DNA of 11,492 nucleotides, taken from contig JBHJHK010000526.1 of assembly GCA_050330975.1 (NCBI GenBank), positions 1-11,492 of the forward strand, written 5' to 3'. The translations under genes were made by a program, and so were the position numbers. The stretch is from JBHJHK01 sp050330975. Its GTDB lineage: Bacteria > Pseudomonadota > Gammaproteobacteria > Competibacterales > Competibacteraceae. The notes under the pieces are model-generated. The model saw only the letters and a list, made by a program, of their open reading frames with translations. It was not told the DNA's origin and ran no database searches. The number at the start of each line of letters is the position of its first letter. Positions within the stretch are counted from its first letter, which is position 1. This document shows, in pieces, positions 1 to 6,557 of this stretch.

Positions 1-260
1 GGGGCCAAGGTGGGCAAAACGACGACCAAGGCCTCCCCCACGGTCGCCCACTGGGCCACAGCTTGGGGTAGAGGGGCAGGGGCGGGGGAGGCCTGGGCCG
101 TGGGCACCACGCCATCCACGGGTTCGACGGCCTGGCCGACACCCAGCCATCCCCCCCACAATAGCCCGCAAACCGCCCCCAGACCCCAGCGCCCCCAAAC
201 CCCAACAGCCTTTGAACCCGCGAACTGCGATCCCTTGACCATCGCTATACCGATCTCCAT
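1..260 (-). CDS. Start of a probably exported protein, truncated by the window edge
   Basis: I do not recognise this gene. Reading leftward from an ATG at 258-260, the frame stays open to the window edge (86 codons). The N-terminus looks like a signal peptide or membrane anchor: basic residues (Lys9, Lys18, Arg24), then a Trp/Gly/Leu-rich hydrophobic stretch at about residues 25-43 ending near GVGQA, then an Ala/Pro-rich linker. The last visible residues (GEALVVVLPTLA) faintly recall the first membrane helix of PAP2-type phosphatases (GDxLQxALP), which is only a guess. The start is uncertain: tandem GTG codons at 279-284 lie a few bases after AGGGG, and a second in-frame ATG lies at codon 7 about 12 bases after GGAG. 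It diverges from the nitroreductase gene. A rightward ORF over the same bases looks low-complexity and is less credible. Confidence 0.42.
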   Translation of the reverse strand, partial: MEIGIAMVKGSQFAGSKAVGVWGRWGLGAVCGLLWGGWLGVGQAVEPVDGVVPTAQASPAPAPLPQAVAQWATVGEALVVVLPTLA

Positions 261-511
261 GGGTGTCCCATTTTGCGACACCACCCCACCCCTGCCAAGA
301 TACCTTTGGTGGGGAGCGAGAGCCGTCGCCCGGGGACACACTGCGCATTTGTAATGGAAGTTAAGAGCTTACCGCGTCAAAGTGAACGACTCCTGAACGT
401 CCCAAGCAGGAGAGATTGCCCCCATCGGGCGTCCATTGCAGGTAATCTTTAACCTCTGATGGACCTGTTCCACCGACCCATACCGTCGACCAACCCAAGA
501 CTGCAGCCGCC

Positions 512-1081
512 ATGTCCCTCTGCACCTCCGAGGCCGCCGCCGACCTCATCCGCGCCCGGCGCACCGTCCACGATTTCAAGCCCGACCCCATCCCCCCCAA
601 GGCACTGGTGGAACAGGCACTGGAACTCGCCCGCTGGGCCCCCAATCACCACTTGACGGAGCCGTGGAATTTCTACCTCCTGGGACCGGAAACCAAAGGG
701 GCGGTCTGCGACCTCAACTACCGCCTCATGGTGGAGAAGCGGGGCGTCGAGCAGGCCGACATCAAGCACCGCCGCTGGTTGGCCATTCCCGGCTGGATCG
801 CCGTAGCCTGTCGCAACGACGACAACCCCCTCACCCAGCAGGAGAACTACGCCGCCTGCGCCTGTGCCATCCAAAACGCCATGCTCTATTGGTGGAGTGC
901 CGGGGTGGGTAGCAAATGGAGCACCGGGGTGGTCATCCGCCAACCGGAGTTCTACGAGCAGTTGGCCATCGACCCCGATTGCGAGACTGTCATTGGCCTT
1001 TTGTGGTACGGCTACCCGGCACGGCTCCAAGATCCCCCCCGCCAGCGCACCTTGGACTCGATTCTCATCGAACGCCCCTAG
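512..1081 (+). CDS. Nitroreductase-family FMN oxidoreductase (YdjA-like)
   Basis: This 189-residue protein belongs to the nitroreductase superfamily, whose members bind FMN as dimers and reduce nitro groups, quinones or flavins with NAD(P)H. What shows it: the N-terminal ARRTVHDF motif (residues 15-22; the Arg pair normally contacts the FMN phosphate), APNHHLTEPW (43-52), which matches the short YdjA-like branch, the central helix ENYAACACAIQNAML with GVGSKW after it, and IGLLWYGYPA near residues 161-170. Length is normal for the compact single-domain form. The ATG at 512 gives the full first motif; no good Shine-Dalgarno sequence precedes it. The physiological substrate cannot be told from sequence. 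It is transcribed convergently with the leftward operon, and only 7 bp separate its stop from the stop of the 1089-1505 ORF, with no terminator visible between them. Confidence 0.88.
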   Translation: MSLCTSEAAADLIRARRTVHDFKPDPIPPKALVEQALELARWAPNHHLTEPWNFYLLGPETKGAVCDLNYRLMVEKRGVEQADIKHRRWLAIPGWIAVACRNDDNPLTQQENYAACACAIQNAMLYWWSAGVGSKWSTGVVIRQPEFYEQLAIDPDCETVIGLLWYGYPARLQDPPRQRTLDSILIERP

Positions 1082-1088
1082 ACCCTCC

Positions 1089-1505
1089 CTACTGGGCTTG
1101 GAGGCGCCCCCGGTAACAGTCCCAGGTGACCTGGTCGAGGTCGACCAACAACAGCCCCGCCGCCTCGTCCAACAACCCCCACTCGCCGCCGCGGAGGAAG
1201 TCTCGGGCGCGGCGCACCCCTACCAGGACGGGCACCGCCCCGGCCACCTCGGAGGAAGGGGCGGTCAGCAGCCCGCTTCCCTCCACCACCAGCCCAGCGA
1301 CCCACGGGCCCACCTCGGCCAAGCCGTTGGCGTCGAGTTCGGCCACCACCAGCAAGGGCGCCGTCCCGGCTCCGGCCACCTCAGTTGGGAGATGACAAAG
1401 GGTCGAGTTGTCGGTCCCCCCCCCGGGGGCCAGCACCAGGGGAGCCCATACCCTTTGGGGAGGGGTTTTTCTGGGCAAGACGGTACCCAATAGCGCCACG
1501 GGCAT
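1089..1505 (-). CDS. Stand-alone enzyme I-like swivelling domain without the active-site His
   Basis: This 138-residue ORF starts 9 bases after the npr stop and closes the leftward operon. Residues about 50-124 can be aligned by eye with the PEP-utilising mobile (phosphohistidine) domain of PTS enzyme I: PLLVVAELDANGLAEV matches the ILVAEDLTPSDLA segment, VAGLVVE matches VxGIVTE, PVLVGV (92-97) matches IPAVVGV, and LRGGEWGLLDEAAGLLLVD matches the closing LKDGDxVxVDGxxGxVxV. Where enzyme I has GGRTSH, this protein has GSGLLT (76-81), so the phosphorylated His is replaced by Thr81. The HPr-docking helices and the PEP-binding barrel are absent, and there is no room for them before the nitroreductase gene. 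Residues 1-48 are not recognisable; a run of nine G lies in codons 27-30. Third-position G+C is high, as in neighbours. It may be a ptsI relic or a repurposed domain; the alignment needs a profile search. Confidence 0.6.
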   Translation of the reverse strand: MPVALLGTVLPRKTPPQRVWAPLVLAPGGGTDNSTLCHLPTEVAGAGTAPLLVVAELDANGLAEVGPWVAGLVVEGSGLLTAPSSEVAGAVPVLVGVRRARDFLRGGEWGLLDEAAGLLLVDLDQVTWDCYRGRLQAQ

Positions 1506-1514
1506 GGGAGGCCC

Positions 1515-1796
1515 TTAAGATGCTTCGTCGAAACGGCGCTGGATGAGGTCGGCCAGGGCCTCCACCGCCGCCTCGGCATCGTTGCCCCGGGCCTTGAGGG
1601 TCAAGGCCGTCCCCTTGGAGGCAGCCAACATCAATACCCCCATAATGCTCTTGGCATCCACTTGCCGCGTCTCCCGCACCAGGTAAACCTCGCTGTCGAA
1701 TTCCGCCGCCAGGGTGACCAGCTTGGCCGCCGCCCGGGCGTGGAGCCCCAGGCGGTTGACGATAGTCACGGGACGCTCGATCCAATCCACGGACAT
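1515..1796 (-). CDS. ptsO: HPr-family phosphocarrier NPr of the nitrogen PTS
   Basis: NPr (also npr) carries a phosphoryl group from enzyme I-Ntr to PtsN in the cytoplasm. The 93-residue product has the HPr signature RLGLHARAA with the phospho-acceptor His19 (His15 in HPr numbering). The second signature, VDAKSIMGVLMLAASKG, keeps Ser50 at the position of HPr Ser46, the target of HprK. The ATG at 1794-1796 gives the usual length; the longer upstream frame runs into rapZ. It starts 10 bp after the rapZ stop, behind a weak GGCGG. Encoding next to ptsN, hprK and rapZ fits the PTS-Ntr role rather than sugar uptake: no sugar permease component is present. Confidence 0.95.
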   Translation of the reverse strand: MSVDWIERPVTIVNRLGLHARAAAKLVTLAAEFDSEVYLVRETRQVDAKSIMGVLMLAASKGTALTLKARGNDAEAAVEALADLIQRRFDEAS

Positions 1797-1806
1797 TACG
1801 CCGCCG

Positions 1807-2682
1807 TCACACCGAGGCCAAGCCGCGCTGGAGTTCTCGGTGGCGCACCTGAACACCGGGGCGCCGAGCGGCGAAATGGCGCCCTAGGGCCTCGGCCAAG
1901 TACACCGAACGGTGCTTGCCCCCGGTACAGCCCAGGGCCACCGTGAGGTAGCTGCGGTCCGCCGTCTCAAAGTCCGACAGCCACCGGCAGAGAAACTGGC
2001 GAATGGAGGCCTCCATGGCCTGGACCTGGGGGTGTTGCCGCAGATAGTCCATCACCGGCACATCTTGGCCGGTATAAGGTCGCAAGTTGGGCTCCCAGTG
2101 GGGGTTGGGCAGGCAGCGGACATCGAAGACAAAGTCGGCGTCGATGGGCACCCCCCGCTTGAAGCCAAAGGACTCGAACATCAACGCCAATCGCCCCTCC
2201 TGACGCCCGGCCAAGCGCTTGTGGATCTGGGCCCGCAGCTCGTGGACGTTGGTATAAGTGGTGTCCACCACCAGGTCCGCCTCGGCGAGGACGACATTGA
2301 GAAGCTCTCGCTCCCGGTGGATGGATTCGATCAGGGTACTGCCCTCGCAGTGGAGGGGATGGCGCCGCCGGGTTTCGCTGTAGCGTTTCACCAAGGCATC
2401 ATCCACGGCGTAGATGAAAAACACCTCCACGGTCAAGCCGAGCGCCCGCAGTTCGTCTAAGAGTTGGGGAAATTTGGGCAGATCCTCGCGGAAATTGCGG
2501 GCGTCGATGCCCACCGCCGCCGGGGCTAGGGTAGTGGTATCGCGGACCAATAGCGTCGTGGCAAAGGTCTTGAGAAGGTTTAAGGGGAGATTGTCGACGC
2601 AGTAGTAATCTAGATCTTCCAGGGTTTTCAAGACGTTGGACTTACCCGCCCCCGACAAGCCACTGACGATGATCATTCGCAC
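1807..2682 (-). CDS. rapZ: RNase adapter protein RapZ (P-loop, YvcJ family)
   Basis: RapZ binds small RNAs and, in Escherichia coli, directs RNase E to GlmZ, which controls glucosamine-6-phosphate synthase; homologues bind and hydrolyse nucleotides. The product has 291 residues (284 in E. coli). Visible motifs: Walker A GLSGAGKS (residues 8-15), DYYCVDNLP soon after, the family block DVRCLPNPHWEPNLRPYTG in the C-terminal half, and GCTGGKHRSVYLAEAL followed by a basic RHREL tail that matches the RNA-binding end. I choose the GTG at 2680-2682: GGAG lies 7 bases upstream, and the resulting MRMIIVSG start matches the family pattern. The ATG two codons later is the alternative. It begins 4 bp after the hprK stop, so the two are probably translationally coupled. 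Lys replaces the more usual Gln in GCTGGQHRS. Confidence 0.96.
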   Translation of the reverse strand: MRMIIVSGLSGAGKSNVLKTLEDLDYYCVDNLPLNLLKTFATTLLVRDTTTLAPAAVGIDARNFREDLPKFPQLLDELRALGLTVEVFFIYAVDDALVKRYSETRRRHPLHCEGSTLIESIHRERELLNVVLAEADLVVDTTYTNVHELRAQIHKRLAGRQEGRLALMFESFGFKRGVPIDADFVFDVRCLPNPHWEPNLRPYTGQDVPVMDYLRQHPQVQAMEASIRQFLCRWLSDFETADRSYLTVALGCTGGKHRSVYLAEALGRHFAARRPGVQVRHRELQRGLASV

Positions 2683-2686
2683 ACCA

Positions 2687-3235
2687 CTACTCCCACAGGG
2701 GTTGAGGCTCACCAGCCGCCAAACGCCCCAGCAGTCGGGCGTCGGGGCGGTCGGCGGAGGGTCTGGGAACCAAGTTGGCCGCGGCACATTCTACCACCAG
2801 GGCCATGGGCCGCTGGGGTGCCATCACCAGGTGGAGACGCGGCACCTTGTGCCCCAACAACCGCCGTTGACCCCGCACGCCGCCGAGGGCGATGCGGCGC
2901 CGGGGAGCTAGGCGATGGTGGAGGGCGATCACCCCCGCCAAGGGGCAATGGGCCACCCAAGCCGCGGGCCCAAAGCGCTCCACCACGTCCACCACCCCCA
3001 CATCCCGCACCAATAACAGCCGCCGCAGGGGCGGCGGACAATGGCCCCACAGGGTTTGAGGGGCGGCAACGAGGGTGGTGGCGTCATCGGCCACTAGGGC
3101 GTGGCCCCGGTCGAGGAGCGCCAAGGCCAGTTCGCTCTTGCCAATGGCGCTGGGCCCGGTGAGTAAGATGCCCAGGCCCGCCACCACCAAAAACGTCCCC
3201 GGCACCGTGGCTTCAAGGCCAGCTTCCCGGGTCAC
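2687..3235 (-). CDS. hprK: Short-form HPr serine kinase HprK, kinase domain only
   Basis: HprK phosphorylates HPr-type proteins on Ser46 and can reverse the reaction. The 182-residue product has Walker A GPSAIGKS (27-34), the RGHALVADD block with His45 and Asp50/Asp51, a recognisable HPr kinase signature LLLVRDVGVVD (73-83), and LLGHKVPRLHLV followed by VVECAAANLV. Compared with the canonical LExRGxG signature, the acidic residue is Leu75 and the Gly after Arg is Asp78. The N-terminal domain of the roughly 310-residue full-length enzymes is absent, as in the short alphaproteobacterial type. I choose the GTG at 3233-3235, 14 bases after the ptsN stop, with AGGGG upstream. Extending the frame further upstream gives a Pro/Arg-rich run inside ptsN and no family similarity. 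Activity is uncertain because of the signature changes. Confidence 0.85.
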   Translation of the reverse strand: MTREAGLEATVPGTFLVVAGLGILLTGPSAIGKSELALALLDRGHALVADDATTLVAAPQTLWGHCPPPLRRLLLVRDVGVVDVVERFGPAAWVAHCPLAGVIALHHRLAPRRRIALGGVRGQRRLLGHKVPRLHLVMAPQRPMALVVECAAANLVPRPSADRPDARLLGRLAAGEPQPLWE

Positions 3236-3249
3236 GTCTGGTCCAACCC

Positions 3250-3750
3250 CTAGGAAGACTGGGCCTTGGGGGCCACCGCCCTGCGGGCAGGGCCATCGCC
3301 GGACCACGCCAGCAGCCGCTGGAAGAGGGCGGCGGAATCGGGGGCGGCCCGCAAATCGGCGCACAATTGGACATCGCTAAACAATTCAGCCAAGTGGGCC
3401 AGAATCTTCAGATGCTCGTCGGTGAAGTGCTCGGGGACGATGAGGGCAAAGATCAGATCGACGGGCTTTTGATCCAAGGCGTCGAAGTCCACCCCCTTGT
3501 CCAGCTTGACCAACGCCCCCAAGGCCTGGTGCAGCCCCGGTAGCTTGCCGTGGGGAAGGGCCACGCCCCTGCCCAGGCCAGTGCTCCCCAGACGCTCCCG
3601 CCAAATGAGTCGCTCAAAGACCGCCCGCTGCTCCAACCGGACACTGTCGCTGACGATGAGTTCGGCCAAGCGCTCCAACAGGCGCTTCTTCGAGGCGATG
3701 TCGGAACACGCCAGGACGCGTTCGGCGGTGACGAGACGAGTGATATCCAT
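3250..3750 (-). CDS. ptsN: Nitrogen-regulatory PTS EIIA component PtsN
   Basis: PtsN (EIIA-Ntr) is the last phosphoryl acceptor of the PTS-Ntr chain. It has no sugar permease; its phosphorylation state controls partners such as potassium transporters and sensor kinases in well-studied bacteria. The 166-residue protein shows the EIIA mannitol/fructose-type fold motifs: SKKRLLERLAELI near the start, ERLGSTGLGRGVALPHGKLPGL with phospho-acceptor His67 (His73 in E. coli), and VDLIFALIVPEHFTDEHLKILAHLAELF. The C-terminal Ala/Arg-rich tail (about 150-166) is slightly longer than usual. The ATG at 3748-3750 gives the conserved length; the Shine-Dalgarno site is poor. It follows hpf by 22 bp and precedes hprK by 14 bp. 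Confidence 0.96.
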   Translation of the reverse strand: MDITRLVTAERVLACSDIASKKRLLERLAELIVSDSVRLEQRAVFERLIWRERLGSTGLGRGVALPHGKLPGLHQALGALVKLDKGVDFDALDQKPVDLIFALIVPEHFTDEHLKILAHLAELFSDVQLCADLRAAPDSAALFQRLLAWSGDGPARRAVAPKAQSS

Positions 3751-3772
3751 GGGAAAACCAGGGCGTCTAGCC

Positions 3773-4063
3773 TCAACGGTGGGCTTTGAGCTTTTCCTTG
3801 TGTTTGACGATTTGGCGGTCGATTTTGTGCATTACCCCGTCGATGGCGGCGTACATATCGCCTTCCTCGGCATCGGCGAACAAGTCTTGGCCAGCGACGT
3901 GGATCTCCACCTCGGCCCGTTGGCGATCCTTTTCAACGGTGAGAATCACGTGAACCTGGGTCACTTGGTCGGAGTGACGCTCGACCCGGGCGAGTTTTTC
4001 ATGGACATAGGACCGCAGGGCATCGGTGATGTCCACGTGGTGACCGGTGAGATTGATTTGCAT
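3773..4063 (-). CDS. hpf: Short ribosome hibernation promoting factor HPF
   Basis: HPF binds the decoding region of the small ribosomal subunit and promotes 100S dimers in stationary phase. The 96-residue product matches the short gammaproteobacterial form (95 in E. coli): MQINLTGHHVDITDALRSYV at the start, then the alternating strands VTQVHVILTVEKDRQRAEVEIHV, GDMYAAIDGVMHKIDRQI, and a basic KHKEKLKAHR tail. The C-terminal dimerisation domain of long HPF is absent. The ATG at 4061-4063 is preceded by GGGAG at a spacing of about 10. It is placed directly after rpoN, as in most gammaproteobacteria; 88 bp separate them, containing a perfect 6-bp hairpin just after the rpoN stop but no promoter that I can recognise. 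Confidence 0.96.
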   Translation of the reverse strand: MQINLTGHHVDITDALRSYVHEKLARVERHSDQVTQVHVILTVEKDRQRAEVEIHVAGQDLFADAEEGDMYAAIDGVMHKIDRQIVKHKEKLKAHR

Positions 4064-4151
4064 TGTGTCGACACTCCCAAAATGGCCATCGAGGTCGGTG
4101 GGGGAAGATCCGCGTTGGGTGAGCGCGGAGACGCAGGCGGCCTAGCCGCCA

Positions 4152-5678
4152 TCAGGCGAGTTGTTTGCGGTCGCTGGAGGAGGGAATGGCCATGAGTTCC
4201 CGGTACTTGGCCACGGTGCGGCGGGCCACCTCGATACCCTCCCCCTGGAGCATTTGGGCGATTTTACTATCGCTTAGGGGTTTGCGGGGATTTTCGGCGC
4301 TGATGAGCTTTTTGATCATCGCCCGGATGGCCACCGATGAGCGCTCGCCGCCGTCGCTGGTGGCCACGTGGCTGGAGAAGAAATACTTGAATTCGTAAAT
4401 GCCCCTGGGGGTGCGCATGTACTTTTGGGTGGTCACCCGGGAGATGGTGGATTCGTGCATCTCCATGGACTCGGCGATATCCCTGAGCACCAGGGGCTTC
4501 ATGTATTCCTCACCCCTTTCCAAGAATTCCCGCTGGCGTTCGACGATGGCGGTGGCCACCCGCAGCAGGGTTTCGTTGCGGTTTTTAAGGCTCTTTAAAA
4601 ACCACCTCGCCTCTTGGAGGTGATTTTTGAGGTAGACGTTGTCGGCGCTGTTGTCGGCCCGGCGGATGAGGCTCGAATAGTGGCTGTTGATGCGAAGTTT
4701 GGGGGCGGTGTCGGGGTTGAGCTCCACCCGCCAACTTCCCTGGTAGCGGTAGACAAAGACGTCGGGCACCACGTACTGGGCGGTGTCGGCGGCGTGTTGG
4801 GTACCGGGGTGGGGGTTGAGGCGCTGGATGAGGCGAATGATGGCCTGGAGTTCGTCGCGGTTGACCCCCAATCGCTTGAGGAGGGAGTTGAAATCCCGAT
4901 TGGCCAAGGCCTCTAGGTGTTCGTTCACCAACGTCAGGGCCTGGGCGCGCCAGGGGATGTCCAAGGGTAGCTGGAGCAGCTGTAGCCGCAGACACTCCCC
5001 GGGGTGGCGGGCGCCGACGCCGGGGGGATCTAGGCCCTGGACCCGCTTTAACACCGCCTCCACTTCGTCCAGTTCGATATCGGGGTCCTGTAACCCTTGG
5101 TGGATGTCCTCCAAGGGCGTGGCCAGATAGCCACCGTCGTCGATGGCGTCGATGATGGCCAAGGCAATGGCTCGGTCCTTGGGAGTACAAGGAGAGAGCT
5201 CGATCTGCCACACCAAGTAGTCCCGCAGGGACTGGGAGGTGGAGGAACGCTGCTCCAACCCCCCCTGTTGTTCGTCGTCGTCGCCCTTGGAATAGCTGGT
5301 GGCCCCGTCGTAGACGTCGTAGACGTCTTCCCAGGCGCTGTCCACGGGCAGATCGTCGGGTAAATTGTCGCTGGGGCTTTCGTAGAGAGCGGGCTCGGCC
5401 TCGTCGCTCCCCTCCCCAGTGGCAGCTTTGACTTCGCCCACCTCGGTGGTGGCGGGGGCCTCGGCCGTGGACGGCGCCTCCCCCACGGTGGGCAGCTCGG
5501 CGGGGAGGTCGTCGCCACCGGCCTCCTCGGCGGTTTCCAACATCAAGTTGGATTCCAGCACGCTTTGAATCTCGGCTTGTAAATCCAGGCTCGACAGCTG
5601 CAACAGCCGGATGGCTTGCTGGAGCTGGGGGGTCATGGTGAGGCTTTGACCCAAGCGCAGCTGTAGGGATTGTCTCAT
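4152..5678 (-). CDS. rpoN: RNA polymerase sigma-54 factor RpoN
   Basis: Sigma-54 directs RNA polymerase to -24/-12 promoters that need AAA+ activators, controlling nitrogen use, motility and similar functions. The 508-residue product has region I (1-50), Gln/Leu-rich, beginning MRQSLQLRLGQSLTMTPQLQ; an acidic region II linker (about 50-145), long and Asp/Glu/Ala/Pro-rich; the core-binding and central domains; a helix-turn-helix near residues 398-421 (LRDIAESMEMHESTISRV); and the RpoN box ARRTVAKYRE at 485-494. The ATG at 5676-5678 starts exactly at region I; the upstream extension to 5759 has no family similarity. The long linker explains the length (477 in E. coli). A promoter candidate overlaps the lptB stop, 126 bp upstream. 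The Shine-Dalgarno site is weak. Confidence 0.98.
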   Translation of the reverse strand: MRQSLQLRLGQSLTMTPQLQQAIRLLQLSSLDLQAEIQSVLESNLMLETAEEAGGDDLPAELPTVGEAPSTAEAPATTEVGEVKAATGEGSDEAEPALYESPSDNLPDDLPVDSAWEDVYDVYDGATSYSKGDDDEQQGGLEQRSSTSQSLRDYLVWQIELSPCTPKDRAIALAIIDAIDDGGYLATPLEDIHQGLQDPDIELDEVEAVLKRVQGLDPPGVGARHPGECLRLQLLQLPLDIPWRAQALTLVNEHLEALANRDFNSLLKRLGVNRDELQAIIRLIQRLNPHPGTQHAADTAQYVVPDVFVYRYQGSWRVELNPDTAPKLRINSHYSSLIRRADNSADNVYLKNHLQEARWFLKSLKNRNETLLRVATAIVERQREFLERGEEYMKPLVLRDIAESMEMHESTISRVTTQKYMRTPRGIYEFKYFFSSHVATSDGGERSSVAIRAMIKKLISAENPRKPLSDSKIAQMLQGEGIEVARRTVAKYRELMAIPSSSDRKQLA

Positions 5679-5794
5679 GGGCTTAGGCGTTGGTACGAGG
5701 CGTTGACAACGGGACCTAGTGGACCTTTGGCAGGGCCACCTCTCCCGGTCGGCGGGCATGGCCCCGGGACGGGTGACCCTGCGGCATAACTTAG

Positions 5795-5824
5795 GTTATA
5801 GCACTTATTGTGCCACTTTGTTAA
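5795..5824 (-). promoter_or_regulatory. Sigma-70-like promoter candidate for the rpoN-hpf-ptsN-hprK-rapZ-npr genes
   Basis: On the minus strand a -35 box TTAACA (5824-5819; 5 of 6 with TTGACA) is followed after 18 bp by a -10 box TATAAC (5800-5795; 5 of 6 with TATAAT). The -35 lies inside the last codons of lptB and the -10 just after its stop. A start near 5788 would give a leader of about 110 bases before rpoN. A short palindrome (ATAAC, 4-base spacer, GTTAT; 5786-5799) overlaps the -10 and could be an operator, but it is short enough to be chance. Confidence 0.6.
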
Positions 5825-6554
5825 GTAGTGCCGGAGAAATGCCGTCCCCCAAGTAGACCCGCCGGGCCTGTTCGTTTTCGAGAATCTGGTCGGGACTACC
5901 CTCGGCGATGACCCGGCCTTCGTTGAGGATGTAGACCCGGTGGCAGGCGCTCAAGGTGGCCGCCACGCTGTGATCGGTGATGAGCACGCCGATGCCGCGG
6001 CGGCTCAGGTGGACAATGATCTCTTGGATGCCCTTGACCGACAGGGGGTCCACCCCGGCAAAGGGCTCGTCGAGGAGCATAAAACGCGGCTCGGCGGCCA
6101 ACGCCCGGGCGACCTCTACCCGCCGCCGTTCCCCGCCCGACAAACTGATGCCCTGTTGGTCTTTGAGGTGCCAGACGTCGAGTTCTCGCAACAGGGCCTC
6201 GGCGCGGCGTTTGCGGGCTTTCCGGTCTAGGCCCTTGCGGGTCTCGAGGATGGCGAGGACGTTTTCCTCCACGGTGAGCTTTCTGAACACCGACGGTTCC
6301 TGGGGCAGGTAACCGAGCCCCAAGCGCGCCCGGGTGTGCATGGGCAGGCGGGTGATATCTCGCCCCCCCAAGGTCACCCGCCCCTCGTCACAGGCCGTGA
6401 GGCCGACGATGACATAGAAGCTAGTGGTCTTGCCGGCGCCGTTGGGCCCCAGCAACCCCACCACCTCGCCGCTTTTGACCCCCAAGGATACGGCGTCCAC
6501 CACCTTGCGGCGCCGGTAGCGCTTGACGATCTCCCGGGCCACCAGCTCCACCAT
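5805..6554 (-). CDS. lptB: Lipopolysaccharide export ABC transporter ATPase LptB
   Basis: LptB is the cytoplasmic ATPase of the LptB2FGC complex, which lifts lipopolysaccharide out of the inner membrane. The 249-residue protein carries all ABC motifs: Walker A GPNGAGKT (36-43), Q-loop Gln85 in YLPQEPSVFRKLTVEENV, signature LSGGE (138-142), Walker B FMLLDEP (158-164) with FAGVDP as D-loop, and H-loop His195 in ITDHSV. The last is usually ITDHNV in this family. The FRKLTVEEN and GGERRRVE blocks separate LptB from general ABC ATPases. The ATG at 6552-6554 lies 3 bp after the lptA stop, indicating translational coupling. Genes for LptF and LptG are not in the window, which is normal. Confidence 0.97.
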   Translation of the reverse strand: MVELVAREIVKRYRRRKVVDAVSLGVKSGEVVGLLGPNGAGKTTSFYVIVGLTACDEGRVTLGGRDITRLPMHTRARLGLGYLPQEPSVFRKLTVEENVLAILETRKGLDRKARKRRAEALLRELDVWHLKDQQGISLSGGERRRVEVARALAAEPRFMLLDEPFAGVDPLSVKGIQEIIVHLSRRGIGVLITDHSVAATLSACHRVYILNEGRVIAEGSPDQILENEQARRVYLGDGISPALLNKVAQ

Positions 6555-6557
6555 GGT

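Noticed and set aside
284..314. CCCCACC / GGTGGGG inverted repeat upstream of the left-edge gene
   Set aside because: Seven base pairs with a 17-base loop in a C-rich region is easily chance; no promoter or operator pattern goes with it.
10..354. 114-codon plus-strand frame at the left edge
   Set aside because: Low-complexity Pro/Thr/Ala composition and no ribosome binding site; the minus-strand reading with a signal-peptide-like start is preferred, though with modest confidence.
1807..2787. RapZ start at the longer ATG-like position 2787
   Set aside because: The extra 35 residues lie inside hprK, are Pro-rich and unlike the family; the GTG at 2682 has a well-placed GGAG and gives the standard MRxIIVSG start.
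4136..4150. Perfect palindrome GGCGGCCTAGCCGCC right after the rpoN stop
   Set aside because: Looks like a terminator stem but no T-run follows in the leftward direction, and hpf lies directly downstream in the same run. It may only trim or pause transcription.
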